From Caenibius tardaugens NBRC 16725 (GTDB lineage: Bacteria > Pseudomonadota > Alphaproteobacteria > Sphingomonadales > Sphingomonadaceae), in NCBI RefSeq assembly GCF_003860345.1, contig NZ_CP034179.1, forward strand, positions 2,650,001 through 2,714,000: a stretch of DNA of 64,000 nucleotides, written 5' to 3'. The position numbers were made by a program, and so were the translations under genes. Below are positions 8,525 through 17,444 of the stretch, piece by piece (the first letter of the stretch is position 1; each line of letters opens with the position of its first letter). A model generated the notes under the pieces. That model saw only the letters and a program-made list of their open reading frames with translations. It was not told the origin of the DNA and searched no databases.

Positions 8525-9421
8525 ATGCTGGGGATCGACTGGAGCGACTATCAGGCGTTTCTTGCCATAGCCCGTGCAGGGCAACTGGCGCGGGCGGCCA
8601 GCGCGCTGCGCATGGATGCCACCACGGTCGGGCGGCGCCTGCGGCGGCTGGAGGCGCGACTGGGCACGACCCTGTTCGAACAGACCCGCGAGGGGCAGGT
8701 GTTGACCGAAGCCGGGGAACGCCTGCTGACCGCCGTTGAGGCCATGGCGCTGGCGGCATCCGAAGTGGGCGACGGGAATAGTACCGGCGGGTTGAGCGGC
8801 ACCTTGCGGATCAGCGTATCCGAAGGGTTCGGCACCTGGTTCCTCACCAGCTATCTCGCGGGATTTGCCGCGGCCCATCCCGAACTGACGCTCGATCTCG
8901 TGGCCAACAGCGGGTTTCTCAGCCCGTCGAAGCGCGAGGCAGATATTGCCGTGGTCCTGTCGCGGCCCAAGGCGGGACCCGTGATCGCCCGCAAACTGTC
9001 GGATTACGCCCTGCGGCTCTACGCCAGCCCGGCCTATCTGGCGGAGAACGGCACGCCCGAACAACCGCAGGATCTGGCAAAGGGGCATCGCCTCATCGGG
9101 TATATTCCCGATCTGCTCTATGCCCCCGAACTGCGCTATCTCGATGAAATCCATCCGGGCCTGGCCGCCACGATCCGGTCATCCAGCATCAGTGCGCAGC
9201 AGCGCCTGTTGGCGCAAGGCGGCGGGATCGGCGTGCTGCCCTGTTTTATGGGCGATCCCAACCCGGACCTGTGCACGGTCCTGCCCGAAAAACGGATAAC
9301 CCGCAGCTTCTGGATCGTGACGCACAAGGACACGCACAATCTCGCCCGCGTGCGTGCAGGCACAAAATGGCTCGTCGAAGCGGTGGCGCGTCATCGGGGG
9401 CAGTTGCTGCCGGGCCTGTAA
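8525..9421 (+). CDS. LysR-family transcriptional regulator
   Basis: 298 residues: N-terminal winged helix-turn-helix (WSDYQAFLAIARAGQLARAASALRMD then TTVGRRLRRLEARLGTTLF) and a periplasmic-binding-like effector domain beginning near residue 85 (LSGTLRISVSEGFGTWFL). The HTH carries the D-A-T-T-V-G-R-R variant typical of the GcvA/PecT-like branch found in alphaproteobacteria. Start 8525 is favoured because AGGTGG lies nine bases upstream; ATG 8516 is too near it. Divergent from mmsA, so it probably controls valine catabolism with an intermediate as effector (inference; in Pseudomonas the regulator MmsR is of the AraC type). Confidence 0.88.
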   Translation: MLGIDWSDYQAFLAIARAGQLARAASALRMDATTVGRRLRRLEARLGTTLFEQTREGQVLTEAGERLLTAVEAMALAASEVGDGNSTGGLSGTLRISVSEGFGTWFLTSYLAGFAAAHPELTLDLVANSGFLSPSKREADIAVVLSRPKAGPVIARKLSDYALRLYASPAYLAENGTPEQPQDLAKGHRLIGYIPDLLYAPELRYLDEIHPGLAATIRSSSISAQQRLLAQGGGIGVLPCFMGDPNPDLCTVLPEKRITRSFWIVTHKDTHNLARVRAGTKWLVEAVARHRGQLLPGL

Positions 9422-9436
9422 AATCACGCGTTTTAA

Positions 9437-10525
<1,089 letters not shown>

Positions 10526-10567
10526 GTATCGCCGAGGCCGCGTGCGGCCCCGCCTTACGAACCAGAA

Positions 10568-11266
10568 CTAGCCCGCGCGGTCTTCCAGTTCTTCGCGATT
10601 GAGGATGGTCACACTGCGCCGCGATGGCAGATCGATCACGCCTTCTGTCTTCAACTTGGTGAACTGGCGGCTGACCGTTTCGATGGTCAGGCCAAGGACA
10701 TCGGCCACCTGCTGGCGTGAAAAAGGCAGGTCGAATGTCTGGTGCGGCTCATCAGGCAAGGTGACGCAGCCCGGTTCCACCAACCGTTCCGACATGTCGA
10801 GCAGGAAGGCGGCGATCCGTTCGCTCGCGCTTTTGCGGCCCAGCACCAGCATCCATTGCCGGGTGCGATCGAGTTCCGAGAGCGTGCGCTGCAACAGCTT
10901 GTGTTCCAGCGCGGGGTGTTCGCGTGCGAAGCTGTCGAAATCGGTGCGGGAAAAGACACAGACCGTGGCATCGGTCAGCGCGGTCACGCTGTGAGCCGTC
11001 TGTTTGCCGAAGGGGCGGCCGATGAAATCCGAAGGATAGACAACGCCGACGATCTGTTCGCGCCCGTCCGATGTGCCGGTGGACAGTTTCAGCACCCCTT
11101 CGATCACATTGGCGACGAGGACCGAATCTTCCCCTTCCCACAGGAGCGATTGCCCCGGCTCCAGCTTGCGCCGCCGACCGATGGCATTAAGTGCCTGAAT
11201 TTCTGTTGAGTCTAGCGCGGCACAAATCGCCCGGTTGCGCACGACACAATTATCACAAAAGCCCAT
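10568..11266 (-). CDS. fnrL: FNR-type oxygen-responsive regulator (Crp/Fnr family)
   Basis: 232 residues. Three N-terminal Cys (C4, C7, C15) plus C103 in DATVCVFSRTDF match the four [4Fe-4S] ligands of FNR. A cyclic-nucleotide-like barrel (residues 30-110), a long dimer helix, and a C-terminal HTH with GLTIETVSRQF follow; the E-x-x-S-R recognition residues predict binding to TTGAT-N4-ATCAA. Expected to switch genes for low-oxygen growth when the cluster is intact. ATG 11266 is chosen; a TTG start at 11302 would reach into the divergent promoter. Divergent from the phosphatase gene. Confidence 0.9.
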   Translation of the reverse strand: MGFCDNCVVRNRAICAALDSTEIQALNAIGRRRKLEPGQSLLWEGEDSVLVANVIEGVLKLSTGTSDGREQIVGVVYPSDFIGRPFGKQTAHSVTALTDATVCVFSRTDFDSFAREHPALEHKLLQRTLSELDRTRQWMLVLGRKSASERIAAFLLDMSERLVEPGCVTLPDEPHQTFDLPFSRQQVADVLGLTIETVSRQFTKLKTEGVIDLPSRRSVTILNREELEDRAG

Positions 11267-11337
11267 AATCAGGCGGTTACCAGCAGAGTATTGATGCAGC
11301 AATGGAATTAAACAAAGGGGCCGACTATGGATGGGAC

Positions 11338-11811
11338 ATGTCGATGATCACTGTCCCGTCCGTCCTGTTCGTCTGTCTTGGCAATATTTGTCGTTCGCCA
11401 CTGGCCGAAGCCGCATTTCGCAAGGTCGCGCAGGATGCCGGGCTGGACGTTCGCGTGGATTCGGCTGGCACTGGCGACTGGCACGTCGGAAAAGGCCCCG
11501 ATCAGCGCGCAATCGCCACGGCGGCGCGGCACGGGATCGACATCGCATACTATCGCGCGCGGCAACTGGCGGTGGAGGATTTTGCGCGGTTCACGCATAT
11601 TTTCGCGCTCGACCATGCCAATCTCGAGGATATCCGCGCCCGCGAACCGCGCGATGCCTCTGCCAGTGTGGCGTTGTTGCTGGATGTCGTGCCCGGCCGC
11701 GAGGGGCAGTCGGTTGCCGATCCCTATTTTGGCGATGATGCGGGATTCGAAGTGACATGGCGCGATGTCATGCAGGCCGCAGAAGCCCTCGCCGCGCGCA
11801 TGATAGTGTGA
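11338..11811 (+). CDS. low-molecular-weight protein tyrosine phosphatase
   Basis: 157-residue cytosolic phosphatase. The N-terminal VCLGNICRSPLAEA is the C-x5-R-S phosphate-binding loop with nucleophilic Cys, and VADPYFG supplies the general-acid Asp. Such enzymes act on phosphotyrosine proteins, often in exopolysaccharide control, or as arsenate reductases; no tyrosine kinase gene is adjacent here. Start at ATG 11338; ATG 11344 is equally possible, and the frame from 11302 overlaps the divergent promoter. Confidence 0.88.
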   Translation: MSMITVPSVLFVCLGNICRSPLAEAAFRKVAQDAGLDVRVDSAGTGDWHVGKGPDQRAIATAARHGIDIAYYRARQLAVEDFARFTHIFALDHANLEDIRAREPRDASASVALLLDVVPGREGQSVADPYFGDDAGFEVTWRDVMQAAEALAARMIV

Positions 11812-11955
11812 TTTCGCGAAGCGCGCCTGCCCCGCAGTTGTCAACCGTCGCGGGGCTTGCATGGGCTTGGCTGATCATGGCACGTCAGCATTGGGCCAAC
11901 GGGATAGAGAGCCCAAGGTAATCGACAGGGCGACGGGATAACAGGGGGTACAGCT

Positions 11956-12510
11956 ATGCCGCGCATGACAGTTAACGGGCGCCCCGTGCAATTCGCGATG
12001 GCGCCCGAAACGCCTCTGCTGTGGGCCTTGCGGGACGCGGCCAATCTGACAGGGACCAAATATGGCTGCGGCGCGGGGGATTGCGGCGCCTGCATGGTGC
12101 TGGTCGATGGGCAGGCCCTGCGGTCCTGCCTGATTTCCATCGCCGAAGCGGAAGGGCGCTTCATCACCACGATCGAGGGGCTTTCGCGCGACCGGTCGCA
12201 TCCGGTCCAGCAGGCGCTGGTGGCGGAACAGGCCATCCAGTGCGGTTTCTGTACGCCTGGCATCGTGATGAGCGCGGCCGCGCTGCTGCAACGCAATGCC
12301 GCGCCCGGCGAAGAGGATATCAAGGCCGCCATCCCCAATCTGTGTCGGTGCGGGGTCTATCCGCGCCTGATGAAGGCAATCCAGCGTGCCGGGCGGGTCA
12401 TCCGGCGGGAAGAAACAATCAGTTCCGCCCCCGCGCCGGGGATCAGCGCCAGCGATGCGGCCCATGCGGTTCCGGCGATGGCGCCGCCGCGTTCGGATGC
12501 GGACAACTGA
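11956..12510 (+). CDS. orphan [2Fe-2S] subunit of a molybdenum hydroxylase (IorA-like)
   Basis: 184 residues. N-terminal plant-type [2Fe-2S] ferredoxin domain with CGAGDCGACMVLVDG (three ligands) and a fourth Cys in RSCL; then the four-helix [2Fe-2S] domain with QCGFCTPG and CRCGVYPRL. This is the small subunit of xanthine-oxidase-type enzymes such as isoquinoline 1-oxidoreductase, carrying electrons from the molybdenum centre. No large (molybdopterin) or FAD subunit is next to it. A Pro/Ala-rich tail follows residue 150. GGGGG precedes ATG 11956. The next gene, ArsC-like, starts 66 bases later. Confidence 0.88.
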   Translation: MPRMTVNGRPVQFAMAPETPLLWALRDAANLTGTKYGCGAGDCGACMVLVDGQALRSCLISIAEAEGRFITTIEGLSRDRSHPVQQALVAEQAIQCGFCTPGIVMSAAALLQRNAAPGEEDIKAAIPNLCRCGVYPRLMKAIQRAGRVIRREETISSAPAPGISASDAAHAVPAMAPPRSDADN

Positions 12511-12576
12511 CAGGCGGGCTTGGCGTGGCGTGTCGAGGGCGCTAGTGCTGCCTGACAAGTGGTAAGAGGATCACCG

Positions 12577-12921
12577 ATGAAAGCGACCATCTGGCACAAC
12601 CCCAATTGCAGCAAGTCGCGCCAGGCGCTGGCTTTGCTGGAAGAGCAGCCGGGTGTGGACGTGACAGTGGTGCAGTACCTCAAAAATCCTCCCACGGCGG
12701 AAAAGCTCGCGCAGCTTTATCGCGATGCGGGCATGGCCGCGCGGGATGGTTTGCGCCTTTCGGGTACGGACGCGAAAGAACGCGGCCTGACCGAAGCGGA
12801 CGATGCCACGGTTATCGCGGCGATGGTCGCTGATCCCCGGCTGATCGAACGGCCACTGGTCGAAACGGAAAAAGGCGTGCGTTTGGGGCGCCCGACCGAT
12901 AAGGTTCAGGAAATTCTTTGA
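12577..12921 (+). CDS. arsC: arsenate reductase, glutaredoxin-dependent type
   Basis: 114-residue thioredoxin-fold protein; IWHNPNCSKSRQALALLEE contains the single catalytic Cys followed by SKSR, and LIERPLVETEKGVRLGRP holds the two downstream Arg residues used by ArsC to bind arsenate. Length and motifs fit ArsC rather than YffB/Spx. No arsenite pump or ArsR regulator is adjacent, so a role in arsenic resistance is not proven; general thiol chemistry is possible. ATG 12577 is preceded by AAGAGGAT; an in-frame start 18 bases upstream is rejected. Confidence 0.85.
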   Translation: MKATIWHNPNCSKSRQALALLEEQPGVDVTVVQYLKNPPTAEKLAQLYRDAGMAARDGLRLSGTDAKERGLTEADDATVIAAMVADPRLIERPLVETEKGVRLGRPTDKVQEIL

Positions 12922-13045
12922 TTTTTTGTTGGCTCGGTTCTGTCCGTCGCAGGCCGGGTTGCAATGACACCGCGAATTTGCCAACGCGGGGCAGTGTTCA
13001 GGGTCCCGGTCTGCAGGGGCCGCCGCAAGAGAGGTTGCGACACGC

Positions 13046-13681
13046 ATGACCGGTTCCGAGCTTTCGCAGGAACGCCGCCGCACGCGGTGGAAAGATACCT
13101 TCCATCGCGCCCTGGGGCCCTGGGGGGTGTTTTTTGAAGGATTCATCAAGCATCCCGTGATGGTCGGATCGATCATCCCGTCTTCCCGTTTCACGATCAA
13201 CAAGATGCTCGCCCCGGTGAACTGGGACGAATGCAAGCTGTTCGTGGAATACGGCCCGGGTGTAGGCACCTTCTGCCGCCCCGTGCTGGAACGGATGCGG
13301 CGCGATGCGCAATTGATCGTTATCGATACCAATCCGCTCTATATAGAATATCTCCAGCGCACGATCGGCGACAGCCGGTTTTCCGCGGTCAACGGTTCTG
13401 CTGCCGATGTGGAAGAGATCGTGCGGGCGCATGGTCACGATCACGCGGACTATGTGCTGTCAGGCCTGCCATTTTCGACCTTGCCCGATGGGGTCGGCCC
13501 CGCAATTGCCGCGGCCACGCACCGCGTGCTGCGCCCGGGCGGGGCGTTTCTGGTCTACCAGTTTTCCGCCAAGGCCCGCGATTTCATGGCCAAGCATTTT
13601 TCGCGGATCGATAACGGGTTCGAGCTGTTCAATATTCTGCCGTGCCAGTTGTTCTGGGGCTGGAAGGATGCCGAAGACTAG
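13046..13681 (+). CDS. SAM-dependent methyltransferase (phospholipid N-methyltransferase-like)
   Basis: 211 residues. FFEGFIKHPVMVGSIIPSSR at residues 29-48 is the amphipathic, membrane-associating N-terminus seen in PmtA-type phosphatidylethanolamine methyltransferases and related rRNA-dimethylase-like proteins. VEYGPGVGTFCRPVLERM is the SAM-binding motif I, VIDTNPLYI motif II, and SGLPFSTLP matches the S/N-G-L-P-F motif IV. A role in phosphatidylcholine or N-methylated lipid synthesis is likely but not certain. Monocistronic or joined to the following gene (47-base gap). The 124-base gap upstream shows no clear site. Confidence 0.78.
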   Translation: MTGSELSQERRRTRWKDTFHRALGPWGVFFEGFIKHPVMVGSIIPSSRFTINKMLAPVNWDECKLFVEYGPGVGTFCRPVLERMRRDAQLIVIDTNPLYIEYLQRTIGDSRFSAVNGSAADVEEIVRAHGHDHADYVLSGLPFSTLPDGVGPAIAAATHRVLRPGGAFLVYQFSAKARDFMAKHFSRIDNGFELFNILPCQLFWGWKDAED

Positions 13682-13728
13682 GCATCTTTGCCGCGCAGGC
13701 TCTGGCCGGACAGTTCCGGAGATGCGCT

Positions 13729-14103
13729 ATGCTTGAAATGATCGACAGTGCAGACGACGTGCTGGCACTGAAAATATCCCACAAGATTGCCGGGGCCGAT
13801 CTGTCGACGATCATGGATCGGCTTGAAACGGCGATGGCCATGCACAGCGTGGTGCATGTCTTCGTCGAAACCGAAACCATCGATGGCATCGAGATATCGG
13901 GCCTGGGGCCTTATATCGCGCGGGCCATGCCGCTGTTCGGCAAACTCGGGCAGTTTGGCAGGGTTGCCGTGGTGGCCGATCAGGCATGGATCCGCGGGGC
14001 CACGCGGTTCGAAAGTGCCGTGCTCCCCCATATCAGTTACCGCGTGTTCCTCCCGGAGGAGCGGGACAGCGCGTTCGCATGGGTGACGGGCGCGGCATCC
14101 TGA
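13729..14103 (+). CDS. STAS/SpoIIAA-like protein
   Basis: 124-residue cytosolic protein of the SpoIIAA-like (PF11964) type: MLEMIDSADDVLALKISHKIAGADLS at the start, a central beta-strand VHVFVETETIDG, and KLGQFGRVAVVADQAWIRG followed by FLPEERDSAFAWV. Proteins of this fold resemble STAS and lipid-binding SEC14 domains; function is unknown. GGAGA precedes ATG 13729; the frame continues upstream to 13642 inside the methyltransferase end and was rejected. Probably in one transcript with the methyltransferase. Confidence 0.8.
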   Translation: MLEMIDSADDVLALKISHKIAGADLSTIMDRLETAMAMHSVVHVFVETETIDGIEISGLGPYIARAMPLFGKLGQFGRVAVVADQAWIRGATRFESAVLPHISYRVFLPEERDSAFAWVTGAAS

Positions 14104-14160
14104 CCAGTTTTCCGATCAGGCCCGGCCCGCGCTATTCGCCAAGGACTGTTGAGGCGCGCG

Positions 14161-14976
14161 TTATTCGAACGTCTGGGTGATCGTCTCGGACGAAGGCCCG
14201 GCCAGTTGCCGGTGGATGGAAGCCAGGATCGCCACGAAAAACGCCGTGGCGACTGTCCCGATGAGGCCGGAAATTACCGCCTGGCCAATCTGTCCGGAGG
14301 TTCCCTCTCCCAGCAGTGCCACAAGAATGCCGAGAATCCCGCCGATCACCAGCGCGATAATCCCGAATACCAGCATGAGCAGGCTGAAGAACAGGGCAAG
14401 GCGCCCGCTGTTGCCCTTGGTCAGTTCCCATGAGCGTTTGAGCACGGCGATCGGGTTGCTCTGCCGTTCGATCGCGATGACCGCGGGAACCAGCGAAATC
14501 TTGATCATGACGTAGATCATCGCAACCAGCCCGATAAGAAGGAATATCCCCATCAGCGCCGCAATGCCTGTGGTGCTGACAATGGCGATCACCAGGCTCA
14601 GCACGATCGCGACGGCAAAAGCCACAAGGATCTGCGAGGCAAGATAGGGCAGCAGGCCCGACAGCCCGCGCCGCAGCGCCTCGCCGACAGTCGGCTTGGC
14701 ATGATCGCGCAACAGCGCCAGCAAGGTCAGGATGCCGATGGTCTGGATGATCGCCATCACGATAAACCACGCGGCATTGTCGGTATAGAACTTCACGACC
14801 AGTTGCATCGCCGCTTCGGGCGGCAGGTTGGGGGCCGGGGCCGGTGTGGGTACGAACAGGGCAAAGGCCATGCCGGGCAGGAAAAAGAACAGGCCCGCGA
14901 CGATGAGCAGGACTTCGCGGTTGGCGGTCACCATTTCGGCGGCCTCTCGCCAAGCCCGGTTCATGTCGAATTTCAT
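14161..14976 (-). CDS. polytopic membrane protein (GPDPase-membrane/YciC-like)
   Basis: 271 residues with about six hydrophobic segments, including LLIVAGLFFFLPGMAFALF, FIVMAIIQTIGILTLLALL, two long runs near residues 110-160 and two Ala/Gly/Ile-rich runs near residues 200-260. The conserved AVLKRSWELTKGN motif between segments is typical of the glycerophosphoryl diester phosphodiesterase membrane domain (PF10110) and related families. Function unknown. Start at MKFDMNRAW with GGAGA upstream; the frame continues far upstream into the lipB region as a shadow. Convergent with the STAS-like gene, divergent from lipB. Confidence 0.8.
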   Translation of the reverse strand: MKFDMNRAWREAAEMVTANREVLLIVAGLFFFLPGMAFALFVPTPAPAPNLPPEAAMQLVVKFYTDNAAWFIVMAIIQTIGILTLLALLRDHAKPTVGEALRRGLSGLLPYLASQILVAFAVAIVLSLVIAIVSTTGIAALMGIFLLIGLVAMIYVMIKISLVPAVIAIERQSNPIAVLKRSWELTKGNSGRLALFFSLLMLVFGIIALVIGGILGILVALLGEGTSGQIGQAVISGLIGTVATAFFVAILASIHRQLAGPSSETITQTFE

Positions 14977-15039
14977 TTCATTGTCTCCAGTCGCATTCGG
15001 GCTCTTGATAAGCGAAGCCGATAGGGCCACGCAATTGCT

Positions 15040-15714
15040 ATGACGGCAGATGCGAACGAACAGATCGAATGGCGGCTGGAAAATGCGCCCGTGCCCTATC
15101 GCGCGGCACTGGACGTGATGACCACGCGCAACGCGGCGATTGCCGAAGAAGCGGCTGGCGAACTGATCTGGCTGCTGGAACATCCGCCGGTCTACACCGC
15201 CGGGACCAGTGCGGTTGCCGGGGAACTGCTCGACCCGCGCTTCGATGTGGTCGATACCGGGCGCGGCGGCCGTTACACCTATCACGGACCGGGCCAGCGT
15301 GTCGGCTATGTCCTGCTCGATCTGGCGCGGCGTTCGCGCGATGTGCGCAAGTTCGTCCATGCACTGGAAGGCTGGGTTATTGCGACGCTGGCCGATTTCG
15401 GTGTCGAAAGCTGGAGCGTTCCCGATCGCGTGGGCATCTGGACGCGTGATATCGATGGATCGGAAGCCAAGATCGGGGCCATCGGTGTCCGCGTGCGCCG
15501 TTGGGTCACGATGCACGGGTTTTCTGTCAATCTGGCGCCCGATCTGTCGCACTTTTCGGGCATCGTGCCCTGCGGCATTGCGGAATATGGTGTGACCAGC
15601 CTCGAAAAACTCGGGATCACTGTTGCGCCGGAGGAGTGGGATCGGGCATTGGTGGCGCGTGCTGGCGATTTCCTCGCCGCGTTGGAAACACCGTGTGGAG
15701 TGAACCGCCCATGA
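15040..15714 (+). CDS. lipB: lipoyl(octanoyl) transferase
   Basis: 224 residues. Transfers octanoate from acyl carrier protein to the E2 and H-protein lipoyl domains, the first step of lipoate synthesis. [16 protein letters not shown] is the family signature; [19 protein letters not shown] carries the catalytic Lys and GIVPCGI the acyl-accepting Cys, as in E. coli LipB. Its stop overlaps the start of the following small lipoprotein gene (ATGA). No lipA lies in this window. Confidence 0.95.
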   Translation: MTADANEQIEWRLENAPVPYRAALDVMTTRNAAIAEEAAGELIWLLEHPPVYTAGTSAVAGELLDPRFDVVDTGRGGRYTYHGPGQRVGYVLLDLARRSRDVRKFVHALEGWVIATLADFGVESWSVPDRVGIWTRDIDGSEAKIGAIGVRVRRWVTMHGFSVNLAPDLSHFSGIVPCGIAEYGVTSLEKLGITVAPEEWDRALVARAGDFLAALETPCGVNRP

Positions 15715-16076
15715 TATCCCGCCCGATCCTCGCAGGCCGTCCGATTCTTGCAGGCTTCCCGGTGCTGGCCGGGGTTCTGCTGCTGTCTGCCTGCGGGCAG
15801 GACGAAGCCTTGAAGGGCGATGGCCGCACCGCCTCGGGTGAAGTGCTGGAAGGCACGATCAGCGATGGCATGATCCCGCTGGACACGTTGCGTTCGCAAG
15901 CTCCGCTGGCAGAGCCGGAAGCCCCCGCGAAACCGGGCGACAAGGCAAGTGCGGGCAAAAAGCCGGAATCGGGCGAAGAGTCGGCCGATACCGCACCCGC
16001 GTCCGCGCCCACCCCTGCGCCAGACAGCGCGGCCGATCCGGTGGGCGCCGTGGTAAAATCCGCAACGGAGAACTAA
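15711..16076 (+). CDS. small hypothetical lipoprotein
   Basis: 121 residues translated from an ATG overlapping the lipB stop by four bases. Signal peptide with the lipobox LLSAC (Cys about residue 26); the signal contains a repeated [12 protein letters not shown] element. The mature part is mostly low complexity: acidic, Ala-, Pro- and Lys-rich from residue 65, with one short conserved-looking patch ([21 protein letters not shown]), which may be the functional part. No family recognised; likely a periplasm-facing anchor or linker protein. Confidence 0.75.
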   Translation: MISRPILAGRPILAGFPVLAGVLLLSACGQDEALKGDGRTASGEVLEGTISDGMIPLDTLRSQAPLAEPEAPAKPGDKASAGKKPESGEESADTAPASAPTPAPDSAADPVGAVVKSATEN

Positions 16077-16114
16077 GTCTCTGCCCATGGGGTAAAAATT
16101 TTTTCCGACCCTGC

Positions 16115-16140
16115 GGAATAAGTCCGCGACTGAACCGTAT
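16115..16140 (+). promoter_or_regulatory. ECF-type promoter before the sigma-factor gene
   Basis: GGAAT (16115-16119), a 16-base spacer and CGTAT (16136-16140) lie nine bases before the ECF sigma start. GGAAY-N16/17-CGTT-like elements are typical of extracytoplasmic-function sigma promoters in alphaproteobacteria, so this is probably an autoregulated promoter (or one read by the general stress sigma EcfG). With a start about seven bases after the -10 the message would be nearly leaderless. Confidence 0.6.
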
Positions 16141-16148
16141 TCCCTGTG

Positions 16149-16682
16149 ATGAGCAAGTGGAATTGGTTCAAGGCGCGCTCTGTAGAGCAACTCCCGGCGA
16201 TGCGGCGTTATGCCCGTTCGCTGGTGGGGGACGAGCGCGCCGACGATCTCGTCCATGAAGCATTGCTGCGCGCCTATGAACGGCACGGCACGTTCCGGCA
16301 TACGGGCAATATCCAGCATTGGCTTTTTGCCATCATGCACAATTGTTTCGTCAACGGCTGGCGCCGCGCGCAAGTGGAACGCGCAGGCGTGGACAGCCTG
16401 TCGATGACGGCGGCAGCCCATGCGCTGCCAAACCAGGAACATGCGGTCGAACTCGATCGTCTCGCCCATGCCTTCGATGGCCTGCCGCCGGAACAGCGCG
16501 AAGTCCTGCATCTCGTGGTGGTGGAGGGGCTGTCCTATCAGGCGGCGGCCTCCGTGCTCGAAATCCCCGTGGGAACCGTGATGTCGCGCCTCAGCCGCGC
16601 GCGTGCCCATTTGCGGCTCGGCGGCGGCGAACAGCGCCCCAATCTGAAGCTTGTGAGAGGACAAGATGGCAGATCTGACTGA
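16149..16682 (+). CDS. ECF-family RNA polymerase sigma factor
   Basis: 177 residues. Region 2: MRRYARSLVGDERADDLVHEAL then FRHTGNIQHWLFAIMHNCFVN. Region 4: LPPEQREVLHLVVVEGLSYQAAASVLEIPVGTVMSRLSRARAHLR with the HTH. ATG 16149 is preferred to the GTG one codon earlier. It overlaps the anti-sigma gene by 17 bases, so the pair is coupled. A GGAAT/CGTAT promoter sits immediately upstream. Target genes probably include the operon itself with the GMC oxidoreductase. Confidence 0.92.
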   Translation: MSKWNWFKARSVEQLPAMRRYARSLVGDERADDLVHEALLRAYERHGTFRHTGNIQHWLFAIMHNCFVNGWRRAQVERAGVDSLSMTAAAHALPNQEHAVELDRLAHAFDGLPPEQREVLHLVVVEGLSYQAAASVLEIPVGTVMSRLSRARAHLRLGGGEQRPNLKLVRGQDGRSD

Positions 16683-17433
16683 TCCGATCACCGAGGCCGA
16701 TCTCTGCGCCTATGTCGATGACGAACTCGACATGGCCCGCAAGGTGGAGGTTGCCGGATATCTGGCGCAACACCCCGATGCGGCGGCGGCGGTTATGGCC
16801 GATATCCGCGTGCGCGATACCCTGCGGTTGGCCGCGGTGGGCAGTCGCCCGGCCCGCTCGGACGTGCTGGAATCCGCGCGCCAGCTCGACCGAAAATTCG
16901 CCCGGGCGCGTTTGCTGGCCGCGATTCCGAAAGTCGCTGTCGCATCGCTGGCAGGGCTATGCCTGTTCCTCGCGCAGGATGAGATCATGGAAATCATGGC
17001 GCCGCCCGCCACTGCGGCGGTTCCGGCATTCGTGAGCGAGGCCGTCGATACGCACAAGGTTGCCCGGCTGCGCGTGGCCATGCCCAGCGAAACCAAGGAT
17101 GTGAAGCTGGATCATGTCGCGATTGCGCAGGCGACAAAGATCGTCTTCCCCGAACCATCCGCCGGGTGGCGTGTGCTGGATAATCGCCTGGTCCCTTCGG
17201 ATGACGGGCCGGGGCTGGAAATCTCGTTCGACACGGGGGACGGTAAACCGCTGACCTTTTTCGCCGTGCCGACCACTGCGGACGGACCGAGCATACCCGA
17301 AACGATCGAAATGGATGGGGCGAGTGTAGCCTACTGGCGGTCCAGCGGAATGGGTTACGTGCTGGCCGGTGAGGTCGCCCCGCAGCAGTTGCACCGGCTT
17401 GCCGCAGATTTTGCCGACAATACGATCGAATAG
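16666..17433 (+). CDS. membrane-anchored anti-sigma factor
   Basis: 255 residues. The first 60 form a small helical anti-sigma domain (ITEADLCAYVDDELDMARKVEVAGYL) without the zinc-binding HxxxCxxC motif. A single membrane segment follows at about residues 88-106 (AIPKVAVASLAGLCLFLA). The periplasmic part contains a conserved-looking V-A-R-L-R-V and a GWRVLDNRLVP stretch, as in sphingomonad anti-sigma proteins of the FecR-free type. Expected to hold the preceding ECF factor until an envelope signal arrives. Overlaps the sigma gene by 17 bases and ends 11 bases before the GMC gene. Confidence 0.87.
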   Translation: MADLTDPITEADLCAYVDDELDMARKVEVAGYLAQHPDAAAAVMADIRVRDTLRLAAVGSRPARSDVLESARQLDRKFARARLLAAIPKVAVASLAGLCLFLAQDEIMEIMAPPATAAVPAFVSEAVDTHKVARLRVAMPSETKDVKLDHVAIAQATKIVFPEPSAGWRVLDNRLVPSDDGPGLEISFDTGDGKPLTFFAVPTTADGPSIPETIEMDGASVAYWRSSGMGYVLAGEVAPQQLHRLAADFADNTIE

Positions 17434-17444
17434 GGCGCTTTGCG

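Noticed and set aside
10536-10549. GGCCGC-GT-GCGGCC palindrome after the nitronate monooxygenase
   Set aside because: Two-base loop and no T-run on either side; not a convincing terminator or operator.
11291-11304. TTGAT-N4-CAATG as an FNR box in the fnrL promoter
   Set aside because: Only the left half-site matches; the right half should be ATCAA.
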